DNA from: an uncultured Bacilli bacterium
Lineage (GTDB): Bacteria; Bacillota_I; Bacilli_A; RF39; UBA660
NCBI GenBank assembly: GCA_910583745.1
Contig: CAJTZC010000013.1
Span: 1 to 48,050, forward strand
Direction: 5' to 3'
Length of the DNA stretch: 48,050 bases
Both the position numbers and the translations under genes were made by a program. The notes beneath the pieces are model-generated. The model was not told the DNA's origin. It did not search any database and saw only the letters and a list, made by a program, of their open reading frames with translations. Shown here in pieces: positions 29,364 to 38,531 of the stretch (its first letter is position 1; every line of letters starts with the position of its first letter).

Positions 29364-31682
29364 CTATTTTAACGGTTGATTGATATGCACTTGGATACTC
29401 GGAGCAAGTTCTCTTTTGTCCATCCGATAAGCGGCGTTTAAAAGATAAGCAAACTTGACCAAGCACCTCGCTTCCACAGTGCGAAGGAAGCGCAAATCTA
29501 GGGCACTCTTTGGACGACTTTTCTTATCGAACCGCACGCGGTCTAGAGCATCTGCATCTTTAAAAATGTCGTATAATAAGGTAGCTTTGTAAGAAGAGAG
29601 GTTGTGTCTTTTCATACATGCGTCCTTTTCTTCATCGGGTAGAGAATGAGCTTCCATGAGAAAATAGATATACCGCCTATTTGCACTTTTACCGAGTAAG
29701 CCCAATTTCTTTGCGATGAGTGAGCTTCTCAATCCGTGAATTGCATCCTCGTCGTCGTGCACTCTTCCTATATCGTGAAGTTTGGCTGCAATGAGAAGAA
29801 TTTCAATCTCTTCATCCGACAAACCTTTTAATTTGCCCAATAGATAAGCATACACGCCTACTCTATCGCTATGCGTTTTGCCATGGGGCGATTTATCTGT
29901 ATAGCTATCCATAAAGTATTTCTTGACGAGAGAGTCCCCTTCTCTAAAGAAGTTTCCGACGAGATAATCGTAATCGATTTGGGTCTCATCATTTAAATGG
30001 TGGCACTTTCGTAAAGCCTCGTATGTGCAGCACAAGTCGTTATAATCCTCTTCGACGAGTTTCCAAACCATCTCTCGTGTGGTCTCATTCTCTTCCAAAT
30101 AGTAACCCTCTATAATTCTATAGTAAGCTTCCTTATAATAGAAATACAAGCTCTCATAATCGATACCTAAACTGACATGAAAAGGTTCAAAAATGCTGTC
30201 CTCCCAAGTCTTAACTGCACGGAGGCAACTCACAAAATTTTTATAAAATCTCTTCGGTTTTAGAGCTGCCATTTTACTTATCTTGCATGCAAAGGAAATG
30301 CGGATATAAGAAATAAGTTTTTGAAGCGCTTCCTCGGAAGAGCAAGTATAATACGTCATTATCGCTTCTAAAACGCTTTTTCTAATCTTACAAATTCTTT
30401 TAAATCCCATATTCTCATCACAGCCAGTGATGATATCGATAATCCTCAAATCGAAACCGAAGTCGTCGATAAACATCGACCCGACGATGTTTTGATATAG
30501 TTTCGAAAAACCTACGTATTCGATATAGCAATCGCGCTCTTTTCTCTCACAATAAGGCTTCGCGATGCTGTTCAACAGCAGTTCCCACTTGATTCGTATG
30601 ATTTCCTCAGTAGAGTAATGGTTGCCAGCATCTTTGAGATAGTTGAGCACGAGATTGCTCATTCTCACACTCTTTTCGACAAAAGACTTTAAAGAAAGGA
30701 TTTGATAGTTACTATGTCCTACAATTCCCTCCATATCGCGAAACATATCGACAAATGGATACAAACTTTCCAAAGTAAAATTCTTTTTAAAGAGCATAGC
30801 CGTTATCGCTTCATATTTTGAAAAATTGATGCCTTCCACCTCTTTGAGAGGTTTGACTTCTGTCGTTTCACCGCACAAGTCCTCTTCGACAAGTTCAGAA
30901 AGACCTGTACTCGAGAACTTTTCTTTCGAATCGACAAAATCGATTTGACCGACATCGTAAATTTTGACGCCTCGAATCTGTTTCATGATTTTAAAAAAGT
31001 CAGATTTTTTTAATGCAAAAGTGATTTCATCATAAAAGGTCATGTTTTTAATATTCTCGCCGAACAGCACGCGAAGGGTGACGGGGCGATTTCCAAAATT
31101 GACTCGCTCTAAATATTTCTTATCTTTCGAAAAATGGACGGTATTGATAAATAGAGCTTCTCTCATAACCGTTTGGTAAGCGACCATCATGATGGCCACA
31201 TCGTAAGGAACTTGGACAAAGTATTCACATTCCTGGAGTGCAGACCAATCCTGAGGCATTTGCCTTAAATCGCCTTTTAAGATTTCTTCCTGCAAAGTTT
31301 CTTCATAATACCCTTCGACGGGACTGATACTCAAAATTGCCGCATTGAGTTCATCTAAGTCTGTCACTCCTACATTATAGAAATCCCCTATCGCATCGTT
31401 GGGCATGACATAGACATACGGATTATCCGTTTCTCTGAACCCAGATTTCATTTTCTCGCCACATTCCAATATTTTTTGAAAATAACTGTCCTCGACAGTC
31501 ACTTTTAATATCTCGGTTGAACTGCCTAAATAGGGATTGTGTGACCAACAAGAGACGAACAGAGTCGTCGTAAACCATTTTCTTTTGTCGGCATAATGGC
31601 TATTAGGGGGCAATATCTTCTTAGACGCGAGAGTTCCATTCGCCTCCTCGACGCTCATTCTTCTGTATAGTGTAACACTCAT
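29364..31682 (-). CDS. Large HD-domain protein, unknown substrate
   Basis: 772 residues from the ATG at 31682 (GGAG 10 bp upstream); a GTG at 31688 is possible. The C-terminal 180 residues form an HD phosphohydrolase domain: H in KTHSDRVGVYAYLLG, AAKLHDIGR (the HD pair, about 656-657), HGLRSS, and KDADALDRVRF. The N-terminal about 200 residues start with LYRRMSVEEA and could be an ADP-ribosyl-binding or toxin-like alpha/beta fold, but this is uncertain. The middle is helical with scattered cysteines and has no recognised family. The gene stands alone between era and an ABC-permease gene, after a terminator. Confidence 0.8.
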   Translation of the reverse strand: MSVTLYRRMSVEEANGTLASKKILPPNSHYADKRKWFTTTLFVSCWSHNPYLGSSTEILKVTVEDSYFQKILECGEKMKSGFRETDNPYVYVMPNDAIGDFYNVGVTDLDELNAAILSISPVEGYYEETLQEEILKGDLRQMPQDWSALQECEYFVQVPYDVAIMMVAYQTVMREALFINTVHFSKDKKYLERVNFGNRPVTLRVLFGENIKNMTFYDEITFALKKSDFFKIMKQIRGVKIYDVGQIDFVDSKEKFSSTGLSELVEEDLCGETTEVKPLKEVEGINFSKYEAITAMLFKKNFTLESLYPFVDMFRDMEGIVGHSNYQILSLKSFVEKSVRMSNLVLNYLKDAGNHYSTEEIIRIKWELLLNSIAKPYCERKERDCYIEYVGFSKLYQNIVGSMFIDDFGFDLRIIDIITGCDENMGFKRICKIRKSVLEAIMTYYTCSSEEALQKLISYIRISFACKISKMAALKPKRFYKNFVSCLRAVKTWEDSIFEPFHVSLGIDYESLYFYYKEAYYRIIEGYYLEENETTREMVWKLVEEDYNDLCCTYEALRKCHHLNDETQIDYDYLVGNFFREGDSLVKKYFMDSYTDKSPHGKTHSDRVGVYAYLLGKLKGLSDEEIEILLIAAKLHDIGRVHDDEDAIHGLRSSLIAKKLGLLGKSANRRYIYFLMEAHSLPDEEKDACMKRHNLSSYKATLLYDIFKDADALDRVRFDKKSRPKSALDLRFLRTVEARCLVKFAYLLNAAYRMDKRELAPSIQVHINQPLK

Positions 31683-31706
31683 AAGCACTCTGCTCCTTTC
31701 CTCGAT

Positions 31707-31733
31707 AAAAAAAGTAGTCTCAATGAGATTACT
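31707..31733 (-). terminator. Terminator of the ABC-permease gene
   Basis: On the - strand, AGTAATCTC and GAGACTACT pair with one mismatch around ATT, followed by a run of T (31712-31707). Confidence 0.8.
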
Positions 31734-31822
31734 TACTTATAAAGTTTGCCACTTCTCATGCTGGAGATATACTTTTTATACTTATAACACAAGAGATATT
31801 CTAACACATTATTATGGAATTC

Positions 31823-34081
31823 TCAAGAGCAATTTATCTGTACAATCTTTTTATAAATAACGAGGGAAGTGAGGAAATCCATAAACAAAATCGCTAAGAA
31901 AACTTTAAAAACAGAAGAACTTTCTATCAAAACGATGTTTCCTTTGAGAATGGTAGAATTGATCAAATAAGAATTGATCGCGTGACTGACTGCAAACGCA
32001 ACCCCGAGAGATACCAAACAAATGCCGACTGACGACACAAACACATGTAGGACATATGAAAGGCATATTCTGCGATTGTCATCTCCCAAAGCTTTTAATA
32101 GACCCAGATTGTTTCTCTTATCCTCGATGGTAGAGAAAATGTGTCGAGCCAAAGTTGTCACGACAAAGAGAAATAACGCGCCACTTAAAAACCCTACAGT
32201 CGAACCGACAATTTTAGTGTCTCTCTCTAGCAAATCGATAATTCGCGTATAGTTTGTCTTCACCATATAAGGATATTTCTCACTTGTAAAGTCTATTTCT
32301 AAAAGAGTTCTCATCATTTGCTCAGAAGTCGCATGGACGACCGCTTTATCGACAGACTGACCACTCCAGTTGTATTTCGCGAGAGTCTGCGCGTTATAAT
32401 AGATTGTGTCATCTTTAGTGATTCCTCGAACAGTAAAAGTCATCGTCTCGATAATCGAGCCCTCAGCATCTCTCACATAGAGGTTTACTTTACTTCCGAC
32501 GGCGGTATCTTTGTATATTCCGAAAGATTCGATGTCCTCTTGTCTGATTATCAGTTCTTGAAGTCCTAATGTATTTACTTCAGTCTCGTCTTCTAAAATG
32601 ACCGACTCTTCGAAAGCTTTCAACTTATCAAAAGCTATGCTTTTTTTGACATCCTCCTCATTATCGTATGAAAAAATCAGCTTAGGGTCCAATTCATTTG
32701 AAGCTTTAAACTCCTCAAAAAAATCGCTAGAGACATAGATATGTCCCCCTTCATTCTCGACGACATCTTCATAATTGTCGAAGAGAGTCCCTGGTGAAGA
32801 CAAGTGTACTTTTTTGATACCAGAAATGACGACGTATTTATCCATCAACGCTATCTTTCTCTTGTCGTTCACCAATGCCTCATAATTTTCTGGGCGATAG
32901 TATTCTCCAGACGAATCCTTCACACCCAAGGCGACAATCGCATCGGCCAAGTAGGAATTGATGACGATTTCGTGCCCCATCGCAGGGGTCTTTCCTATAT
33001 CGATGTTGTCTCCATCGATCAACTCAAAAAAAGTGTAATTCGTCGGCATAACTCGATAATGCTCGTCTGAAAACTGTGCGCTTTTTTCATCGAAAGCAAA
33101 CCGATGATAAGCATACTCCACCCCTCCGACCCGATAACCCAGTCTTATAGGCTTCTCGAAAGCATCTAGCTGTTCTAATTCCAGAAATTCTTCTTCATCG
33201 ATGTATTTTTTATCGGGATAAATAGCAAAAAAGTCGTCGCCATTTTCCTTCATCGTATACACTTGATAATCGACTCCATCAAAAGACAAAATAGACAACG
33301 ATAAGAGGAGTGCTCCTAAAGCGAATACAGCGAACAAACTCGAACTGACCAAAAGTTTCCACTCACTAAAAATCGCTTTCGTAATATGTCTAAAATCGGC
33401 AATTTTTTCCTGAAAAGGAGGAATCTCATTTTTATTTTGTATATTTTTAAAATAGTTGACATGGATAGGAGAATTTCTATCGACCTCGATAAAGACATCC
33501 GCATACTCGTCGATTTCATAATCTTCACGAGACACGACGATGACGAGCCTAGTTTGACTCAGAGACTTCAGCATGAGAAGATAAGAGCGTTTTAATTCGA
33601 GGCTGATGTCTTCTGTCAACTCTTGTGCTAAGAAAATTTTAGAGTTTTTCGACATTGCTCGTGCTATAGAAACATAGCTTTTCTGTTCTAGAGTCAAACT
33701 GGAAACTGGTTTATCGAGAAGAGGTTCCAATTTAAACATCGTCACCACTTTATCGAAAACTGAATGAGTTTCGAATACTTTTAAATTCTCCTCTACCGTT
33801 TTATTCTCAAAGAGATTGTCATCCTTAAATACGAAACTTACATACTTAGATCTAAAGTCGGCGAGTTCTCTTTCGGTCTTACAGCTCAATACGAGATTGT
33901 CGAAAATAATCGACCCCGAATCGGGCCGTTCCAATCCGCCTAATAGTTTAAAAAGAGCCTCTTTGCCCTCCTCGTTCTCTCCATTTATGGCGACCAATCC
34001 TGTCTCAGGAAGTTGAAAGCTGACGCGGTCTAAAGCGATTTTGTTGCCATACTTTTTACTTACATCTTTTATTCGCATCAT
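31823..34081 (-). CDS. ABC-like ATPase domain fused to FtsX-type permease; ATPase site degenerate
   Basis: 752 residues from the ATG at 34081 (GGAG 9 bp upstream). Residues 1-220 are a MacB/LolD-like ABC domain. The rest is an FtsX/MacB-type permease: one membrane helix near 250-275, a large extracellular domain of about 330 residues, and three helices at the C-terminus. The ATPase motifs are altered: Walker A reads GENEEGKEA (Ser/Thr replaced by Glu41), the signature reads SLTLEQ instead of LSGGQ, Walker B reads KIFLAQELT (Asp to Gln153), and the H-loop His is Arg185. The Walker A Lys and the Glu after Walker B remain. Such a protein may bind but not hydrolyse ATP well, or may need a second subunit. 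The substrate is unknown. Confidence 0.85.
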   Translation of the reverse strand: MMRIKDVSKKYGNKIALDRVSFQLPETGLVAINGENEEGKEALFKLLGGLERPDSGSIIFDNLVLSCKTERELADFRSKYVSFVFKDDNLFENKTVEENLKVFETHSVFDKVVTMFKLEPLLDKPVSSLTLEQKSYVSIARAMSKNSKIFLAQELTEDISLELKRSYLLMLKSLSQTRLVIVVSREDYEIDEYADVFIEVDRNSPIHVNYFKNIQNKNEIPPFQEKIADFRHITKAIFSEWKLLVSSSLFAVFALGALLLSLSILSFDGVDYQVYTMKENGDDFFAIYPDKKYIDEEEFLELEQLDAFEKPIRLGYRVGGVEYAYHRFAFDEKSAQFSDEHYRVMPTNYTFFELIDGDNIDIGKTPAMGHEIVINSYLADAIVALGVKDSSGEYYRPENYEALVNDKRKIALMDKYVVISGIKKVHLSSPGTLFDNYEDVVENEGGHIYVSSDFFEEFKASNELDPKLIFSYDNEEDVKKSIAFDKLKAFEESVILEDETEVNTLGLQELIIRQEDIESFGIYKDTAVGSKVNLYVRDAEGSIIETMTFTVRGITKDDTIYYNAQTLAKYNWSGQSVDKAVVHATSEQMMRTLLEIDFTSEKYPYMVKTNYTRIIDLLERDTKIVGSTVGFLSGALFLFVVTTLARHIFSTIEDKRNNLGLLKALGDDNRRICLSYVLHVFVSSVGICLVSLGVAFAVSHAINSYLINSTILKGNIVLIESSSVFKVFLAILFMDFLTSLVIYKKIVQINCS

Positions 34082-34106
34082 GTTCCACCGCTCCTTTACT
34101 CCGAGT

Positions 34107-34210
34107 CCTATGACCATTCGTGCAATTCAACTCTGCACCCTCACCACAGGAGGCGCAGCTTTAAGTGATTGTCATAGGTAAATTATATCGCATCAAAAGA
34201 GAGGACGCAA
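34107..34210 (-). promoter_or_regulatory. Promoter and structured leader of the ABC-permease gene
   Basis: On the - strand, TTGCGT (34210-34205), a 17-bp spacer, then TATAAT (34187-34182). CCTATGAC (34178-34171) and GTCATAGG (34114-34107) are perfect arms enclosing 56 nt. Inside, CTGCGCCTC can pair with GAGGGTGCAG, while the same GTGCA can pair instead with TGCAC near 34120. Two exclusive stems suggest a switch. No known riboswitch class recognised. Confidence 0.5.
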
Positions 34211-34267
34211 CTGAATTCATAGATTTCATTCCATATAAAAAGAGAGCCTTCTTCAGCTCCCCTTCTT

Positions 34268-34740
34268 TTAAATGAGTACAAAGTTTGCATCGTTCAATTT
34301 TGGCATTGTACAAGCACTGATAATCCACTGTTTTAATTCTTGATTTTTAACTTTTATTTTAATCGATTCTGACACACTATGAAACGTAAAACTATTAATT
34401 GCAGATTCATTTAAGACAAAATTGCTCATATTCAGTGACGTCAATTTAATGCATCCGTTGAACAGATTGCTCAAGTCAGTGACAAGACTCGTGTCGAAGT
34501 AGCTCAAATCCAGTGTCTCCAACGACTACATCCAGAAAACATAATATTCATAGGAGTCACTTTGCTCGTATTAAAATTGCTCAGGTCTAAAGACATTAAA
34601 TTTTTGCATCCGGAGAATAGGTTGCTCATATCTGTAACATTATTCGTAATAAAATTAGCGAGATTCTCGATGGTTTCTAATGAGGTAAAATTGTAAAACA
34701 GGGAAGCACTGTTTTTATTAGCAAAGGACCAATTTATCTG
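34268..34740 (-). pseudogene. Broken BspA-like (DUF285) surface-protein gene
   Basis: Reading on the - strand from 34740, the frame encodes FYNFTSLETIENLANFITNN, then VTDMSNLFSGCKNLMSLDLS, and ends at a stop near 34505. One missing base near 34523 shifts the frame; the continuation encodes LETLDLSYFDTSLVTDLSNL and ends at 34268. These are the 23-24 residue DUF285 repeats seen in the intact protein at 46091-47995. The N-terminal half and start are missing, with stops upstream. A terminator-like hairpin remains after the end (about 34235-34262). It occupies the place where sufB would be expected after sufU. Confidence 0.8.
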
Positions 34741-34911
34741 TCGTCGTTCCTATCTTCTGGGAATCTAAATTTTATAATACTATTATACAAAGTGTCAACA
34801 TAATAATGTCATTTTAGTGTTACTTTTACGACAATTTAACCTGAGAGATCCACGACCAACCGGCTTTTCTATTCAAAGCAAATTTATACCTATAAAAAGA
34901 CACACCTACTC

Positions 34912-35346
34912 TTAGGCATGTCCCTTTTCGTATTCTTCCATCGCGTCTAAAATTCCTTTGTAAGGAAGAGTTGCACACGTTTTTCTATTGGCTTGTTTGT
35001 AAATCGTATCGAAGGCAAGCGCCTCGTTTAAAATAGCCTTATCGTACGTTTGCTCCTCTATCATGTTGTAAAAGTTTTCGATAAATTTTTTGGCTTCTTC
35101 GATTGTCTTTCCGACCAATTCCTTCGTCATAATAGAAGTACTCGCCGTACTTATCGCACATGCTTCCCCGTCGAATTTTAAATCTTTTATGATGCCTTCC
35201 TCAATCAACACCCAGATATCGATGTTGTCGATACAAGAGGAGTTGTTCGAATTTTTATAGATATACCGTTCATCTTCGACGCGTGTTTTATTGCTAGGAT
35301 TAGAATAATTGTCCAAAATGACTTCCCTCTTTAAATTCTCGTCCAT
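34912..35346 (-). CDS. sufU: SUF scaffold / sulfurtransferase SufU
   Basis: A 144-residue zinc-dependent sulfurtransferase of the IscU-like fold, partner of SufS. The key residues are present: Cys in SSCIDN (usual form SCGD) with Asp, Cys in GEACAIS, and Cys in RKTCATLPYKGI. It is translated directly after sufS, with no gap. In most Bacilli sufB follows; here a broken BspA gene follows instead. Confidence 0.93.
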   Translation of the reverse strand: MDENLKREVILDNYSNPSNKTRVEDERYIYKNSNNSSCIDNIDIWVLIEEGIIKDLKFDGEACAISTASTSIMTKELVGKTIEEAKKFIENFYNMIEEQTYDKAILNEALAFDTIYKQANRKTCATLPYKGILDAMEEYEKGHA

Positions 35347-36546
35347 TTAAATCATTTCCTTCATTATTTTATCTCTATCCTTTAAAAGTTCTACGAGAGA
35401 ATCGATTTCCTCTTTCGTGTTATAAAAATACAGACTGACTCGAACCGTATTTTTGACTCCTAAAGCCTTCTTTAAAATCTTAGCACAGTGGTTGCCTGCT
35501 CTCACGCAGACGTTATACTTATCTAAATAGATAGCTACATCTTGGGGAAAGATGCCGTCCACGTTGAAAGCCACGATGCCGCTGTCGCATTCTTCGTTTA
35601 TTATGTCTATATGAGATAGAGCTGACAGCTTTTCTACCAAATATTTTTTTAGGTTGGTCTCTTCGACCAAAATGTTATCCATACCGATTTTCGTTAAATA
35701 ATCTACTGCCGCGCCGAGGCCTATCACTCCTGCAATGTTCGGAGTGCCAGCTTCCAATCGCATGGGCAGTTCCTTAAGAAAAATGGCGTTTTCGTTATCG
35801 AAAGATTCGTTCATTCCGCCCCCCATCTTCACAGGGTCCACATTTTCTAAGAGTTCGATTTTCCCGTAGAGAACTCCTACTCCTGTTGGACCACACATCT
35901 TGTGGGCCGAAAATGTCAGAAAATCGACATCACTCTCTTGTACATCACATTTTTTATGAGGTACGCTCTGTGCACCGTCACATACGACGAAGATATTGTT
36001 TTTATGGGCGAACTCGCATATCTCCTTAATCGGTCTCACATCTCCAACGACGTTCGTAATCTCCGCTAAAGATATCACCTTAGTTTTAGGAGTTGTAGCC
36101 CTTCTGATGGCGTCCATCGTGACGTGAAAATTGTCATCTAAGGACACATATTTTATGACGATGCCCTTTTTGTTCGCCAATCGAAACCAGGGAAGCACAT
36201 TCGACGCGTGTTCCGAATCCGAGAGGATGACTTCGTCTCCCGGGTCTAACACGTGTTCAAAGAAACCGTTGACAATCATATTTAAAGAATCGGTCGTCCC
36301 GCTCGTAAATATGATTTCTTCTCTGTGCTTTGCGTTGATGAACTTTTGTACTTTATCTCTCGTTCCTTCGTAAGCTACATCGACCTGCAAGCTGATTTCA
36401 TAATCTCCGCGGTGCGCATTGGCACAATAATTCGAATAGTAGTTGACTATCGCGTCGATGACGCACTGAGGCTTAAAAGTCGTCGCTCCGTTGTCGAAAT
36501 AGATTAAATCTCTATTCAACATAGGAAAATCTTCAAGTACGTTCAT
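35347..36546 (-). CDS. sufS: Cysteine desulfurase SufS
   Basis: A 399-residue PLP enzyme that takes sulfur from cysteine for Fe-S clusters. PLP-binding Lys is in LTFSAHKMCGPTGVG (about 224), with SEHASNVLPW and CDGAQSVPHKKCDV, and the active-site Cys loop VRAGNHCAK (about 362). The ATG at 36546 is chosen because GGGAGGTG lies 8 bp upstream. It overlaps nothing and starts 5 bp after the SufD-like stop. Part of the sufC-sufD-sufS-sufU operon. Confidence 0.96.
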   Translation of the reverse strand: MNVLEDFPMLNRDLIYFDNGATTFKPQCVIDAIVNYYSNYCANAHRGDYEISLQVDVAYEGTRDKVQKFINAKHREEIIFTSGTTDSLNMIVNGFFEHVLDPGDEVILSDSEHASNVLPWFRLANKKGIVIKYVSLDDNFHVTMDAIRRATTPKTKVISLAEITNVVGDVRPIKEICEFAHKNNIFVVCDGAQSVPHKKCDVQESDVDFLTFSAHKMCGPTGVGVLYGKIELLENVDPVKMGGGMNESFDNENAIFLKELPMRLEAGTPNIAGVIGLGAAVDYLTKIGMDNILVEETNLKKYLVEKLSALSHIDIINEECDSGIVAFNVDGIFPQDVAIYLDKYNVCVRAGNHCAKILKKALGVKNTVRVSLYFYNTKEEIDSLVELLKDRDKIMKEMI

Positions 36547-36551
36547 ATTGT

Positions 36552-37223
36552 TCACCTCCCTACGAGTATATTTTTAATTTTCTCCTTTACATCTTCTGGC
36601 ATGATTGCTTCTAAAAAGCCTTCTTCTATTATTTTGACTGCATTGTGTCTATCTATGCCCTTGCTCATCAGATAAAACAGTTCTTTCTCGTCGATAGAAC
36701 CGATACTTACGCCGTGATTCGCTTCGACGTCGTTCGTATTGACGATTAGATTCGGAATCAGCACATTGGAGAGCTCACTCTTGTTTAACACCTTGGCATA
36801 TTCATTAAGGACGTTTCCATGAGTTTCTCCCGCGACCGTGCCATTCATATTGATTTTGACTGTTCCTTCGCGTTCATTGACTCCGCGAATGTCGACACAT
36901 GCATAAATATTGTCGCCATACAACTTTGCATCTACGTTGAGCTCATACCTTATTTCAGAGATAAAAGCTCCATTGAGGGTGAGAGTCGACCTGTCGTGCA
37001 GTTCTATGTCCAAATTTATCTCCAGGCTGACGGCATAGTCGAACAGGTTAAGTTCTAAATTGCACTCTTCCTCGACGACGATGGTTAAATTCATGTTATT
37101 GTGAAGGTTGACAGCATTGATAATCGTATCTTCTTTGATGACGATTCGTGCGTCGTCGATATACTTGTCCAACTCGACGATTCCACCACTCAATATTATA
37201 TTATTCACATAATCTCTATTCAC
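36552..37223 (-). CDS. sufD: Short SufB/SufD-family protein
   Basis: 223 residues, about half the usual SufD or SufB length. Only the beta-helix core and C-terminal helix region are present: PNLIVNTNDVEANHGVSIGS (about 163-182), then DEKELFYLMSKGIDRHNAVK, which is the SufBD signature and contacts SufC. The N-terminal domain is missing. ANHG rather than the cysteine of SufB favours SufD. It overlaps sufC by 8 bp. With no sufB nearby, it may act alone with SufC as a minimal scaffold, or sufB may lie elsewhere. Confidence 0.85.
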   Translation of the reverse strand: MNRDYVNNIILSGGIVELDKYIDDARIVIKEDTIINAVNLHNNMNLTIVVEEECNLELNLFDYAVSLEINLDIELHDRSTLTLNGAFISEIRYELNVDAKLYGDNIYACVDIRGVNEREGTVKINMNGTVAGETHGNVLNEYAKVLNKSELSNVLIPNLIVNTNDVEANHGVSIGSIDEKELFYLMSKGIDRHNAVKIIEEGFLEAIMPEDVKEKIKNILVGR

Positions 37224-37953
37224 CTACACTAAACGCCCCTTTAAAACCACTTTTTTCGACCATTTCGGCGATTTCCATGCCACCTTCCATGCTTATTTTC
37301 CCATCGTTGAGGACATAAACCCTGTCTGGTGTCAAATATTCCAAAATATTCTTATGGTGTGTGATGACCAAAATAGAGGCTTTATTTTCTTTTCTATAAT
37401 CGTTCAGTCGCATCGCAAGGTTCCTTAGAGAATCGACATCGAGCCCACTGTCGAGCTCATCCAAAAGGATACACGTCGGTCTCAATATTTCGATTTGCAA
37501 GAGTTCGTTCTTCTTTTTTTCTCCACCGCTCATGTTCTCGTTGATGTTGTGATGGATATACTCAGTGGCAATATGCAGTCTTTCGCAGGCTGAAGTCAAC
37601 TTTTTATTGAATTCGAATATCGATTCTTTTATTCCTCTATCCGCTTGGGCAGCGCGTAGCATCTCGGCATTGGTCACTCCAGGTATCGCAGTAGGATTTT
37701 GTTCCAACAAGAAGATACCCCTCTTCGCACGCTCGTTAGGGGGTAAATTGCCGATATCTTCGTTATTGTATTCGATAGAGCCCCCACTGAGTTTATAGTT
37801 CGGGTCTCCCATAATCGTCCTGCATATCGTGCTCTTCCCTATTCCGTTCGGACCCATGATGACGTGTACTTCGCCACTTGGAACTTTTAAATTTAAACCG
37901 TCGATGACGATTCTTCCATCGGCTTCGACTTTTAAATCCTTAATTTTTAACAT
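37216..37953 (-). CDS. sufC: Fe-S assembly ATPase SufC
   Basis: A 245-residue ABC-type ATPase that drives the SufBD scaffold. Walker A GPNGIGKST (about 34-42), signature MSGGEKKKNELLQ (about 143-155), Walker B CILLDELDSGLDVD (about 161-174), and H-loop ITHHKNIL. The ELDSGLD variant is diagnostic of SufC. First gene of the suf operon. Ribosome-binding site AGGTG. It lies 9 bp after the upstream DUF308-like gene, so that gene may share the transcript. Confidence 0.96.
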   Translation of the reverse strand: MLKIKDLKVEADGRIVIDGLNLKVPSGEVHVIMGPNGIGKSTICRTIMGDPNYKLSGGSIEYNNEDIGNLPPNERAKRGIFLLEQNPTAIPGVTNAEMLRAAQADRGIKESIFEFNKKLTSACERLHIATEYIHHNINENMSGGEKKKNELLQIEILRPTCILLDELDSGLDVDSLRNLAMRLNDYRKENKASILVITHHKNILEYLTPDRVYVLNDGKISMEGGMEIAEMVEKSGFKGAFSVGE

Positions 37954-37962
37954 AAAATCACC

Positions 37963-38484
37963 TTATCTATTTTTTGACTGGATATAGAAATAATCGACAA
38001 TCTCTAAGATGGCATAGATGAGTATGACCAATCCTAAAGTAGAGAGCACTAAGTTTTCTACTAAAATCGTATAGAGTCCCATCAGCAACAAAATGAACCC
38101 GATGATGAGAGTGACTACGGCTTTCTTCTCGAGTTTGGCGAGATTCGCCCCAATGGCAATAGTATTGATAGCATTGACGATAATCCACAGTCCGATGGCA
38201 AGTCGTATCAAGAACTCGATAGCTCCTGAAAAGAAGATAAAGATGACTCCCAGAATGATCATCACGACACTGTAAAAAGTATCCCCTGTCGTCTTATCTA
38301 TTCTCTTGTTGTCTGCAACGTATTTCCCTATTCCGAGAGCCAAAAAGACTCCTCCGAATATGTAAGAGATAAAATTGACGACTCCACTCGGATTCAAGAA
38401 AAGAATCAACCCGACGATAAAAAACAAAACGGGAGTGACCAGATTTTTCTTAGACTCGTAACTTTTAATGACTATCTTTTGCAT
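37963..38484 (-). CDS. HdeD/DUF308-like membrane protein
   Basis: 173 residues with about six membrane helices arranged as hairpins (VLFFIVGLILFLNPSGVVNF, then GGVFLALGIG, and so on), the layout of the HdeD/DUF308 family. Function unknown. The ATG at 38484 is chosen because AGAAG lies 9 bp upstream; a GTG at 38493 abuts that site. It is between rpe and sufC on the same strand, 9 bp before sufC. Confidence 0.8.
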   Translation of the reverse strand: MQKIVIKSYESKKNLVTPVLFFIVGLILFLNPSGVVNFISYIFGGVFLALGIGKYVADNKRIDKTTGDTFYSVVMIILGVIFIFFSGAIEFLIRLAIGLWIIVNAINTIAIGANLAKLEKKAVVTLIIGFILLLMGLYTILVENLVLSTLGLVILIYAILEIVDYFYIQSKNR

Positions 38485-38531
38485 AACAAACACTTCTTTC
38501 TTTTAATATTCTACCATTTTTATATCATATT

